A stretch of 64,000 bases of DNA from Clostridiales bacterium (lineage in GTDB: Bacteria > Bacillota_A > Clostridia > Christensenellales > Pumilibacteraceae): contig JAISDO010000008.1 of assembly GCA_031264755.1 (NCBI GenBank), positions 55,549-119,548 on the forward strand. Reading direction: 5' to 3'. Position 1 is the first letter of the stretch; each line of letters starts with the position of its first letter. Shown here piece after piece: positions 54,519 to 63,137 of this stretch. Below the pieces are notes generated by a model. It was given only the letters and a program-made list of their open reading frames with translations, had not been told where the DNA came from and searched no databases. The translations under genes were made by a program, and so were the position numbers.

Positions 54519-55994
54519 CTAAGCTTGAATGAGATCTAATTGTTGACCATTGTCCTCTACAACTTTTGTAGTATGTTTGACTGTATCGTCCTTGTAAGTC
54601 AAATATACCAATGCAGCCGCTACAACAAAAGATACCACAAGTCCTACAATACTACCCCAAAAAGCTCTACCAATCCCCTCGTCGCTAATTGTGCTAGGCA
54701 AACCAAGCAACCCCCAAGCACCACTACGATATATCCCAGCACCCATCAATCCCGCAACCAATCCACCAACTGCACCACCCACAACACCGTACACAAATGG
54801 CATCTTACGTGGCAATGTTAGGCCATATATTATAGGCTCTGTGACACCACACACCCCTGTAGCAACTGCTGTAATTGCCATACCCTTGGCACCTTTGTCC
54901 TTCATGCGTAGCATCATACCAAAGGCAGCCCCCGTCTGACTCATAGCGGCTACTTGAGTAATAGCACCAAAATTGCTAAAACCTTTGGTTGCAAGATTGG
55001 TCAAGTCAATTGGACTAAACGCATGATGCAACCCAAATATAACTAGCACTTGCCACAATGCACCTATCATCAATCCACTCAACCAAGGGGGTATCGCACC
55101 ATAACCCTCTACAAGAGCATTGGCTGCCCCTGTCAATATTGGACCAATAATCCACAATGTCAATGGTACAACTATCAACAACACTAGAGTAGGAGCTGCA
55201 AATGCCCTAAATGTCTGATGCATGTATTTCATAAACAATTTCTCTAGTACTACAGCAAGGTATGCACTCAACAAGATTGGTATAACACTACCCGTATAGT
55301 TGAGTACATGCAAGTTGATCCCTACAAAGGATATATCCGTCTCAGCTAATGATACAAAAGTAGGGTGCATTATGGTTGCACCTATTAGTCCACACAAATA
55401 TGGAGAGCCACCAAAGTGCCTACCAGCAGAGAATCCTAACAATATTGGCATAAAGTTGAGTGGTGCAAACCCTAAAGTGCTAAATACTATATCAGTATCG
55501 CCACCCTCTTGCATTGCTCCTGCAAGCAACAATATCTGACGCAATCCCAACAACACCCCCCCCGCAGCAATCAACATAATTACGGGTGGAAAGACTCCAG
55601 ACACAGTCTTAATAAACCGTTGGGGCAAACTCTTAAGGATTTTCCAAAATATCTCTACACTAAAGGATTGTTTGGTTTGAGACTCTACAGCAAATTCGTT
55701 GCGATTGGCAGCATCTGTCGGGTTGCTTGCCGTGTCGCTATTTTTGGATACTATAACTATAGCTTGTCTATACACGTCAGGTACAATTTGCCCTACCACA
55801 AATTGATACACGCCCTGCTTGTTGATAGCGGTGATAACCCCGTATATTTTTTTGGCTTCGTCCAAATTGCACTTCTTCTCGTCTTTGAGATTAAATCTCA
55901 GTCTTGTAGCACAATGCCAAATGTTGGTAATATTGTCTACACCGCCTACGTGGTCAATTATGTCTTGAGCCAATTTGCGTTTGTCTATTGCCAT
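54519..55994 (-). CDS. PTS beta-glucoside-type EIIBC component
   Basis: A 491-residue sugar permease of the phosphotransferase system. The EIIB domain (1-85) has the phosphorylated cysteine C28 in 'IWHCATRLRF'; the EIIC domain (110-470) has about ten membrane spans and the motif 'GVCGVTEPIIYGLTLP'. The C-terminal EIIA domain found in BglP/BglF is absent, so an EIIA must come from elsewhere. AGGAG lies ten bases upstream of the ATG. With bglA it forms a beta-glucoside utilisation pair; no BglG-type antiterminator gene is in the window. Eight G in a row (55556-55563) encode part of the first membrane span. Confidence 0.94.
   Translation of the reverse strand: MAIDKRKLAQDIIDHVGGVDNITNIWHCATRLRFNLKDEKKCNLDEAKKIYGVITAINKQGVYQFVVGQIVPDVYRQAIVIVSKNSDTASNPTDAANRNEFAVESQTKQSFSVEIFWKILKSLPQRFIKTVSGVFPPVIMLIAAGGVLLGLRQILLLAGAMQEGGDTDIVFSTLGFAPLNFMPILLGFSAGRHFGGSPYLCGLIGATIMHPTFVSLAETDISFVGINLHVLNYTGSVIPILLSAYLAVVLEKLFMKYMHQTFRAFAAPTLVLLIVVPLTLWIIGPILTGAANALVEGYGAIPPWLSGLMIGALWQVLVIFGLHHAFSPIDLTNLATKGFSNFGAITQVAAMSQTGAAFGMMLRMKDKGAKGMAITAVATGVCGVTEPIIYGLTLPRKMPFVYGVVGGAVGGLVAGLMGAGIYRSGAWGLLGLPSTISDEGIGRAFWGSIVGLVVSFVVAAALVYLTYKDDTVKHTTKVVEDNGQQLDLIQA
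55556..55563. repeat. Eight-base homopolymer inside the EIIBC gene
   Basis: Eight C on the plus strand, read as eight G in codons for Ala-Gly-Gly-Val of the EIIC domain. Confidence 0.9.
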
Positions 55995-56225
55995 AACACC
56001 AATCTCCTATTATTGATTGATTTGGTTTTAGTATTGCAAGTATATATATATGTACATGACCCAAAGCTAATATTGCACAATACAAGATTAGACATCTCCT
56101 CATCTGTGTCAATATGCTTGATCATAGTACAATAATACTACTACAACAACATTTATGGCACACACAAACCGTCTTATTGTATGGACAATATTACCATACA
56201 ATATGTTGTCTACAACACGTCGCAA

Positions 56226-56262
56226 ATGCCCCCTACAATACTTTGTGTATTGTAGGGGGCAT
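56226..56262 (-). terminator. Hairpin after tRNA-Lys
   Basis: Perfect 16-base arms (56226-56241, 56247-56262) with a 5-base loop and a CCCCC/GGGGG core, two bases past the encoded CCA. Confidence 0.85.
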
Positions 56263-56264
56263 GG

Positions 56265-56340
<76 letters not shown>

Positions 56341-56602
56341 ATAAACTAAGATACTAGCCTTGCGTCAATGTCCTAACCATCAAATAAAGGACATTTGCAA
56401 CTCTGACTAGCAACCCTAAAGAATCAGAGACCAAACATGTCGCTACAAAATACGCACGCAACTGTATACGCTCATCAATCTTGCAACAAGATACATTATA
56501 CCAAACAAAAAAATAATTGGCAAGTACATATCGCTACTTTTGGCAAGTTTGTGTATCTTTTGCTTATATATTTGCATACTCAATTGATATTTGTATTGCA
56601 AC

Positions 56603-57223
56603 CTATCTCCCAAAAGTACTAAAAAATGGGGTGTTGAACAACATCTGACAAGGGTCTTGACTGTCACATTCTTGATACTCTATCAATCCATATGTGGGTA
56701 TAAGTATATCTATCATACCTACAATTCTGGTTATTGCTACTACACAACAAGTCAAAGCTACAAAATCAGTTCCTTCAAATCTTGCTCTAAGTGACTCCAA
56801 ATTGACTATACTCTCTACTGTGTATGGCTGCAACCCCGCTTGAGGTACACGCATAAGTATGTCAAAATTTTGATCCAAAAATGCTCTAGCAGTCCCTCTC
56901 TGCCCCGTACTATCCTCAAACTGTATAGTCGTTGGTATATGTATATCAAAGGCAACTCTACTTATCCCTCTATCATCTGTATCTGTTATTACTAGATTGC
57001 GTACTGGTATATACTCACCAGTACTAAAAGCAGACAAAAATCGCAATGGCGGTACAGGTACAAAACTAAATTCTACCAATTGAGCATCAAACGTCTCTCT
57101 CTCAAATCTAGTAACACAACCATCAAATATACGTTTGGCTTGTATAGCTACCCTATCACACAACCCACACAATGGATTGTTGTCCCTTATGGGACCTGCT
57201 TGTATACCACTTCTCGTTTGCAT
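56603..57223 (-). CDS. Conserved clostridial protein of unknown function (GPIRDxNP ... RIFDxC type)
   Basis: A 206-residue cytosolic-looking protein. Near its N-terminus it has 'GPIRDNNPLCGLC' and then 'AKRIFDGC', which resembles the start of an uncharacterised family common in Clostridia; the rest is beta-rich with several cysteines and ends 'MLFNTPFFSTFGR'. The family name and any spore-coat role are not established. The ATG at 57223 has AGGGAG four bases upstream, so the TTG at 57280 is rejected. It stands alone between a terminator (57384-57419) and tRNA-Lys. Confidence 0.6.
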   Translation of the reverse strand: MQTRSGIQAGPIRDNNPLCGLCDRVAIQAKRIFDGCVTRFERETFDAQLVEFSFVPVPPLRFLSAFSTGEYIPVRNLVITDTDDRGISRVAFDIHIPTTIQFEDSTGQRGTARAFLDQNFDILMRVPQAGLQPYTVESIVNLESLRARFEGTDFVALTCCVVAITRIVGMIDILIPTYGLIEYQECDSQDPCQMLFNTPFFSTFGR

Positions 57224-57383
57224 AATACTCCCTAAATCACTGCCAAAAGCAAATTGTTGACACGGCATAGCCGCATCCAAAAAATATAGTATTGATTTGG
57301 TTCAATACAATATCCAACCAACACCACTTATACTTATTTTGCAATGTATGCTCGTATGTACATTTTTGACACAAAGCATATCA

Positions 57384-57419
57384 AAAAGCACATATATCAT
57401 ACATAATACATGTGCTTTT
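57384..57419 (-). terminator. Intrinsic terminator after the TIM-barrel gene
   Basis: 10-base arms (57384-57393, 57410-57419), followed by TTTTT on the minus strand. Confidence 0.8.
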
Positions 57420-57492
57420 GATTGTTATGTTTGGTATTGTATGATAGATTGCATCAATTCAAATCAACCGCCATTGTGCACAATCCAAGTTA

Positions 57493-58344
57493 TTATTCTT
57501 TGAGTTCAAATTTGATAATGTTGCCTTTGGTATTGGCTAGCTTGTTGGCTAGCTTGTCATAACTGTCCACTATGTCTTGCTCTCTATGTCTATAACTGCT
57601 ACTATACAACTCTAGCAATAGCGGGACTCTAATATCATTACTAACAAGATAATTAAATATGCTATCAAAATCAATTACCCCATCTAGAGGCAAACAGGGA
57701 CTATTGTTGAGATCAACATCACACAAATGTATTGTACTTATACGATCGGAACAAGCTTTGAGAAATTCTAATGGGTTCTTGCCACCTTGCACCGCTTGTT
57801 TGACATCTATGGTAGCATACAGTTCGGGGCATAATTGGGACAATGTAGCAAAGTATCCTGGGTTGTCAAAATAACCGTAGTGTATATTCTCATAGGATAG
57901 TTTGAGACCATATTGTGTCAATATATCACATATTTTGTTGATAGTTATAGCTATGTTATCGTAATTGTGTACATACTGTTGACGCTTGAGCTTGAGTGGA
58001 CCGTGGAATGTAATATACTTGGCACCAAGTATAGAGGCTGCATTGCAAACATTGTGCAAGACAACTTCGGCATCACCACGCACTCTATCATGACTACTAA
58101 ACAACTCAGCTTCGTATTGTATCCCAAGACTGTGTACACTGTGCACAGTTACCCCCTCAAGACAAGACTTGAGATACTGTACATACTCTACAGTGTACTC
58201 ACTTGCACTACTAAGAAATACCTCGGCTATGTCTATGTCGTATTGTCTATAGAAGTCAAAACAGTTCTCGGTGTACCTAATCCCAAAAAAACAAGCTGTA
58301 CTTAACCCTAATGGGACATAGGTATCTAATTTTGTTAATTTCAT
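57493..58344 (-). CDS. Xylose isomerase-like TIM barrel (AP endonuclease 2 family) protein
   Basis: A 283-residue TIM-barrel protein of the sugar phosphate isomerase/epimerase superfamily. Typical segments are 'DIAEVFLSS', 'VHSVHSLG', 'ITFHGPLK', 'LSYENIHYG' (metal-binding glutamate), 'ATIDVKQAVQ' and 'ISTIHLCDVD'. These match metal-dependent isomerases and endonuclease IV relatives, but the substrate cannot be told. It follows the LTA synthase gene by 16 bases on the same strand and is likely co-transcribed, perhaps in sugar or polyol metabolism of the envelope. Confidence 0.78.
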   Translation of the reverse strand: MKLTKLDTYVPLGLSTACFFGIRYTENCFDFYRQYDIDIAEVFLSSASEYTVEYVQYLKSCLEGVTVHSVHSLGIQYEAELFSSHDRVRGDAEVVLHNVCNAASILGAKYITFHGPLKLKRQQYVHNYDNIAITINKICDILTQYGLKLSYENIHYGYFDNPGYFATLSQLCPELYATIDVKQAVQGGKNPLEFLKACSDRISTIHLCDVDLNNSPCLPLDGVIDFDSIFNYLVSNDIRVPLLLELYSSSYRHREQDIVDSYDKLANKLANTKGNIIKFELKE

Positions 58345-58360
58345 AATATCACAATTACAC

Positions 58361-60652
58361 CTATGTATTTGACTTCATCATATACATAGTCTCTATATTC
58401 GTATTGCCAAAACTATTGTTTTTGTAAAATTGTTGCAAATACAATAGTGTGTACGTATTGTATTCTAAATACTCGGCTACATTGTATCTAATATCAAAAT
58501 CAATTATGCCATTAAGGTTGTTAAACAAGTTAGTCAAATGTATATCTTTGTCTTTTGTCTCTCCATCGTCTAATTGATATTGCAAAAAGAAACTAGTATT
58601 GCCATAATTGATTCCCACACTTTGTCTGTCTTGCAACAACACGCTTGATCCCAATGTATATCTTGCACTTGTACTTATTCCAAACAGTTGACATACCGTG
58701 GCGTATATGTCTGCATTACTTGCAAATTTGTGCACTTGCCTACCTACAGTATAATCCAAATTGTCCATATCTAATTGACCTTGCTCTATTTTGTCATATA
58801 TATTGTCTATGGTTATAACATAGTCATTGTTGTACCTATAGTTGGCTTTGAAAATTGTCCATACATCTCTAGGGTTGTATATCATTAAGTTGAGACGTTC
58901 GCCATTTGGCAGATTAGAAGAATCTTGCCGTCTATTGAGCACCCCCCCCCTATCCTGATTAAGACCATGTCCATTGGTCGCATAATTGTGATGGTCGCTA
59001 AATACAACCAATGCAGTTGTATCTATCAGTGGTACGCTTCCGTCAGGATATCTTGCAAGATCTGGAGTATTGCGAAGATGCTCCAACAAGAGTCCTACGC
59101 CGTCATCATAATCTCTCAAAGCTACCATCCAAGCGATGCTAGCATGATTGACTGCATCATCTTCATACATGCGTGGATAAAACATACTGAGAATGTCCTG
59201 ATTATACAACACCCAATCCAAATCATCTTCAATATGGGACAAGGCTGGCAAATACTGAGGTCTACCTAGCAAATCCAATCCATCATATATCATGCGTGGA
59301 CTACCAAAATGAGTCCCATGCGGAGCTACATTGAGTATATAGTTGAAAAAAGTCTTGTCGCTAGGAGCCATCCCTTGCTCACTCAAGCCTCTCTCAAACA
59401 ATGCTTTGTCATTTTGCAATCTAAAGTCATTATACAACAAGTCATCACCATCTTGCATATCATAATAGTTGTCAAACCCCATATTAGCTTTGGCAAAAAA
59501 GCTAGTCCTATCGTATGCACTATTGTCATAGTTGTGATAAGCATCAACAGTGTCATATCCCATCCTACCAAATATATGAGGTAGACTTTGTGGCAAGTAT
59601 GTGTTTTTGTACATATATGATATTTCAAATCCAAATAGATTGCTACCTGTCAATGCAACATTTTCGGTTACTGTTGTACGTTCGATCGCATAGTAGTTGT
59701 CCACCCATGTTGAATGTTCTTTGATCCACCACAAATTGGGGGTAAGTATAGGATTGATACAGTCGTACTCTACAGTCTCCATCATCAACATTATTAAATT
59801 GTAATCAGAACCCAAACCTAACACATAGTCTTCAGTCTGTTGTTGCTCCGTATATTTGTCAAGTTTTCTACTAAATACATCATTGCTAAAATCACTCTTG
59901 AAGACATTCCAATCAAATATATTTAGGAGATTGCGTACAACAAATGCCATTGTACCATATTGCTTATAGAATTCTACTCTATTGACATCAAACTCTTGAT
60001 TGATAATCTTAGGGTTGTATACATCATTAAGTATATAATTGCTTGGCTTTTCGTTGGAATTAATAACAAGAGCAATGATAGGCATCATCAATACGCACAC
60101 CAACAAACTTGCAACTTTGGATTTGGCACCTGTAATTATACGACGTCCTGATTGCGTACTTGCATTGACAAACAGTCCATTAGCAAACTTGTTGATAATA
60201 ATTGCACACACCCAAAACAAGCAATACAGTATAGATACAGTTACTACTCTACTAATAGCACTAAAATCTACCAATTTTTGTTGCTGAAGGCTATGAACTA
60301 TCTTGCCAAACAACTCCAGGCTAAATATTTCACCCAGTGAGTCAAAAGACGCTATATTGCAAATAGTAAAGAACAACCCTAATCCTAATAGTATCCCAAA
60401 TATAATCATCTTAATCATATTGGAACTTAGCGTATTGATCAATCCAGCAAAAATAATCAACAAAAATACAGATACCCAAAAGTTGCTTGTCAATTGCCAA
60501 CCATTGTTGGCAAACAACACCAAGTCAAATAATATGGAATATATAACATAACACAAAGCTATTCCAAATTTGGATACAAATACCATACACTTGTGCTGAA
60601 TTGTATCAACACAAGATTGAGTATCTTCTGATTGCAAAACACCATTATACAT
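58361..60652 (-). CDS. LtaS-type lipoteichoic acid synthase/phosphoglycerol transferase
   Basis: A 763-residue membrane enzyme. About five N-terminal membrane spans (residues 27-210) precede an extracellular sulfatase-fold domain: 'LIMLMMETVEYD' (first metal glutamate), nucleophile threonine in 'RTTVTENVALTGSN', 'TFFNYILNVAPHGTHFG' and the metal site 'ALVVFSDHHNY'. It should transfer glycerol phosphate units from phosphatidylglycerol to build LTA or modify glycans. A run of nine G in the coding strand (58942-58950) follows the metal site and could cause phase variation. A promoter lies 42-70 bases upstream, divergent from purA. Confidence 0.9.
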   Translation of the reverse strand: MYNGVLQSEDTQSCVDTIQHKCMVFVSKFGIALCYVIYSILFDLVLFANNGWQLTSNFWVSVFLLIIFAGLINTLSSNMIKMIIFGILLGLGLFFTICNIASFDSLGEIFSLELFGKIVHSLQQQKLVDFSAISRVVTVSILYCLFWVCAIIINKFANGLFVNASTQSGRRIITGAKSKVASLLVCVLMMPIIALVINSNEKPSNYILNDVYNPKIINQEFDVNRVEFYKQYGTMAFVVRNLLNIFDWNVFKSDFSNDVFSRKLDKYTEQQQTEDYVLGLGSDYNLIMLMMETVEYDCINPILTPNLWWIKEHSTWVDNYYAIERTTVTENVALTGSNLFGFEISYMYKNTYLPQSLPHIFGRMGYDTVDAYHNYDNSAYDRTSFFAKANMGFDNYYDMQDGDDLLYNDFRLQNDKALFERGLSEQGMAPSDKTFFNYILNVAPHGTHFGSPRMIYDGLDLLGRPQYLPALSHIEDDLDWVLYNQDILSMFYPRMYEDDAVNHASIAWMVALRDYDDGVGLLLEHLRNTPDLARYPDGSVPLIDTTALVVFSDHHNYATNGHGLNQDRGGVLNRRQDSSNLPNGERLNLMIYNPRDVWTIFKANYRYNNDYVITIDNIYDKIEQGQLDMDNLDYTVGRQVHKFASNADIYATVCQLFGISTSARYTLGSSVLLQDRQSVGINYGNTSFFLQYQLDDGETKDKDIHLTNLFNNLNGIIDFDIRYNVAEYLEYNTYTLLYLQQFYKNNSFGNTNIETMYMMKSNT
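58942..58950. repeat. Nine-base homopolymer inside the LTA synthase gene
   Basis: Nine C on the plus strand, read as nine G in codons for Arg-Gly-Gly-Val just after the catalytic SDHH motif. Confidence 0.95.
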
Positions 60653-60693
60653 AACAATCTACCAACTATCTACATATTTTGTACACTACAATA

Positions 60694-60722
60694 GTATACC
60701 ATAATATTGTCATTATGACAAG
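60694..60722 (-). promoter_or_regulatory. Promoter of the LTA synthase gene
   Basis: TTGTCA (60717-60722), 17-base spacer, TATACT (60694-60699) on the minus strand. Confidence 0.75.
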
Positions 60723-60829
60723 CTATCCTTTAATAACCAGAACAATTCTTGGCTTTCAGCCATTCTTTATCCATTGCTATCTGTACACACTACTATTATG
60801 CTATTAGGTTTGCTATCATAGATTGATAT

Positions 60830-60856
60830 CTAATGCAATTTGGCAATTTGCATTAG
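60830..60856 (+). promoter_or_regulatory. Palindrome over the purA -35, operator candidate
   Basis: CTAATGCAA (60830-60838) and TTGCATTAG (60848-60856) with a 9-base centre that contains most of the TTGGCA -35 hexamer. A purine-responsive repressor site is a natural guess. Confidence 0.6.
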
Positions 60857-60869
60857 GGTATGCTATAAT
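60840..60869 (+). promoter_or_regulatory. purA promoter, leaderless
   Basis: TTGGCA (60840-60845), 18-base spacer, TATAAT (60864-60869), six bases before the purA ATG; no ribosome binding site. Confidence 0.75.
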
Positions 60870-60875
60870 TGTGCC

Positions 60876-62156
60876 ATGAAGAGTCTAGACACGGTGGTAT
60901 TAGTGGGAGCCCAATATGGGGACGAAGGCAAAGGCAAAATTGTAGACATACTATCGCAAAATGCTGATATGGTAGTACGCCCACAAGGTGGCAACAATGC
61001 AGGACATACAATAGTCAAAGATGACAAGACTTACAAACTTCATCTTATACCTAGCGGCATACTATATCCCAATTGTCAATGTATAATTGGTTGTGGTACT
61101 GTAATCAATCCCAAAGCCATATTGCAAGAGATGCAATCACTGCAAGACCTAGGTATATCATTGGACCAACTCAAGATAGATTGTAGAGCTCATGTGACCA
61201 TGCCTTACCATATTATACAAGATGGATTGCATGAACAATCACTTGTCAACAACATAGGCACAACCAAAAAAGGTATAGGACCTACCTATATGGACAAGTC
61301 CAACCGCATTGGCTTGCGAATGTGCGACCTCGTAGATACAGATACTTTTGCCAAAAAAATACGTCAAATAATAGACTTCAAAAACAAGTATATTGGCAGA
61401 TTGTATGATAGTAGTGAGAAGATTGATGCCGATCAAGTAATACAAGAGTACACCGAATACGGCAAACAATTGAGACAATATGTGATAGATACTACTATAC
61501 CACTCTACCAATCTATCAAGCAAGGCAAACGGGTGTTGTTTGAAGGAGCACAAGGTACACTATTGGATATAGACATTGGCACTTATCCATACGTGACTAG
61601 CTCTCACCCTGTGGCAGGTGGAGCTTGCGTAGGGGCTGGAATTGGTCCTACTCTAATTAGCCAAGTTATAGGAGTAGCCAAAGCCTATACTACCCGTGTT
61701 GGTAGTGGTCCTTTTGTGACCGAATTGCATGACGATATAGGTAGACATATCCAAACTATAGGTTGCGAGATTGGCACAACTACGGGTAGAACAAGACGAG
61801 TTGGTTGGCTTGACTGTATAATATTGCGTTATGCTGTGCGTGTCAACGGTTGTACAAGTATAGCTATCAACAAGCTAGATACATTGACAGGTATCAAAAC
61901 ACTCAAGATTGCCACATCATATAGGTACAAAGATAGAGAGCTAACAGAGTTTGTAGCTGATGTACGAGATCTATCAGATTGCACTCCTGTATATATAGAG
62001 ATGCCCGGTTGGGAGCAAGATATTAGCCAATGCAAGTCTTTTGAACAATTGCCAAAGCAAGCTCAAGACTACATCAACATGATACAAAAGCTCATAGATT
62101 GCCCGATATCAATGATTGGAGTAGGTCCAGATAGAGAGCAAAACATATATAGGTGA
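60876..62156 (+). CDS. purA: Adenylosuccinate synthase
   Basis: A 426-residue enzyme joining IMP and aspartate with GTP, the first committed step to AMP. The P-loop 'GAQYGDEGKGKIVD' lies at residues 11-24, with 'GGNNAGHT', 'KGIGPTYMDK' and the C-terminal 'TTTGRTRRVGWLD' and 'INKLDTLTG' all conserved. Start ATG 60876 begins the family sequence (MKSLDTVVLVGAQYGDEG); the frame from 60840 is an artefact through the promoter. It is divergent from the LTA synthase gene and is followed by birA after 150 bases. Confidence 0.97.
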   Translation: MKSLDTVVLVGAQYGDEGKGKIVDILSQNADMVVRPQGGNNAGHTIVKDDKTYKLHLIPSGILYPNCQCIIGCGTVINPKAILQEMQSLQDLGISLDQLKIDCRAHVTMPYHIIQDGLHEQSLVNNIGTTKKGIGPTYMDKSNRIGLRMCDLVDTDTFAKKIRQIIDFKNKYIGRLYDSSEKIDADQVIQEYTEYGKQLRQYVIDTTIPLYQSIKQGKRVLFEGAQGTLLDIDIGTYPYVTSSHPVAGGACVGAGIGPTLISQVIGVAKAYTTRVGSGPFVTELHDDIGRHIQTIGCEIGTTTGRTRRVGWLDCIILRYAVRVNGCTSIAINKLDTLTGIKTLKIATSYRYKDRELTEFVADVRDLSDCTPVYIEMPGWEQDISQCKSFEQLPKQAQDYINMIQKLIDCPISMIGVGPDREQNIYR

Positions 62157-62306
62157 CATCACAATTTTTATCTATAGTTCATTGTGCCAGCAACTAACAA
62201 TCACATATCTTACAAGACGAGTGACTTTGATCAATTTTTTTGAGCCTATATGTTATGCACCGACTATGTACTATTATTGGTAGCATAAATTCACCATTTC
62301 TTACTT

Positions 62307-63077
62307 ATGTTTGAACAAGAGAGATTAGACATATTATCACACATCAAGACTAATATATCGCCCACTATATATATACATCAAGAATTAGCTTCTACCAATA
62401 CTGTAGCCAAGCAGTTGGCTAGTGGTTGCCCTAATTATACTGTAGTTATTGCCAAGTCCCAAACATCCGGATATGGGCGTTTTGGACGCTCATTTGAGAG
62501 TCCAGTAGGCGGGCTGTACATGAGCATTGTACTCAAAGGGCAAGAATACTCCAATATATCGTTGACCGCCCACGTAGCTTGTGCGGTATGTCAAGCTCTA
62601 GACAACATCATATCCAAGCCAATATGTATCAAATGGATAAATGACATAATAATAGAGCGTCGCAAAGTGTGTGGCATATCTTGCGAATCCCGAAGAGATA
62701 CCAGTGGCAATGCACAATGGTTTGTAGTCGGTATAGGCATCAATATCAACGATAATTTGGGAGATATATCACCTATTATATTGTCACACATAACTACACT
62801 ATCCGATCATACCAACGCAACCATAAATTATCATAGACTTGTAGCCAACATAATAGACAACATATCCAAGTTGCCACAAGACAACACCCAATTGTTTGCA
62901 AACTATAGTCAACGAATACCTTTTTGGGGAGAAGATATCCAAGTACATGAGCAAGGAGGTTCAACTTATACTGCTATAGCTAGACACATCAATCTCAAAG
63001 GACAACTCATTGTAGAATACGAGGGCAACTTGCTAGCTCTAGATAGCCAACAAGTTAGCACTACAATACACAAATGA
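62307..63077 (+). CDS. birA: Biotin--[acetyl-CoA-carboxylase] ligase, without DNA-binding domain
   Basis: A 256-residue biotin protein ligase. It has 'HQELASTNTVAKQLA', the biotinyl-AMP loop 'SGYGRFGRSFESPVGGLYMS' (GRGRxGR form), 'CIKWINDI' (KWPND), 'KVCGISCE' and 'VVGIGININ', plus a small C-terminal SH3-like part. There is no N-terminal winged helix, so it acts as an enzyme only, not as the biotin repressor. It ends before a 15-base hairpin shared with the convergent GT8 gene. Confidence 0.93.
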   Translation: MFEQERLDILSHIKTNISPTIYIHQELASTNTVAKQLASGCPNYTVVIAKSQTSGYGRFGRSFESPVGGLYMSIVLKGQEYSNISLTAHVACAVCQALDNIISKPICIKWINDIIIERRKVCGISCESRRDTSGNAQWFVVGIGININDNLGDISPIILSHITTLSDHTNATINYHRLVANIIDNISKLPQDNTQLFANYSQRIPFWGEDIQVHEQGGSTYTAIARHINLKGQLIVEYEGNLLALDSQQVSTTIHK

Positions 63078-63078
63078 A

Positions 63079-63118
63079 CAACAAGTGTAGAGACTAGATA
63101 TCATCTCTACACTTGTTG
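63079..63118. terminator. Bidirectional hairpin between birA and the GT8 gene
   Basis: Perfect 15-base arms (63079-63093, 63104-63118) with a 10-base loop between convergent genes. Confidence 0.75.
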
Positions 63119-63137
63119 CACAATCATTGATTGAACA

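Noticed and set aside
60840..60875. Twelve extra N-terminal residues of PurA
   Set aside because: These codons cover the -35, spacer and -10 of the promoter; family alignment starts at the ATG at 60876.
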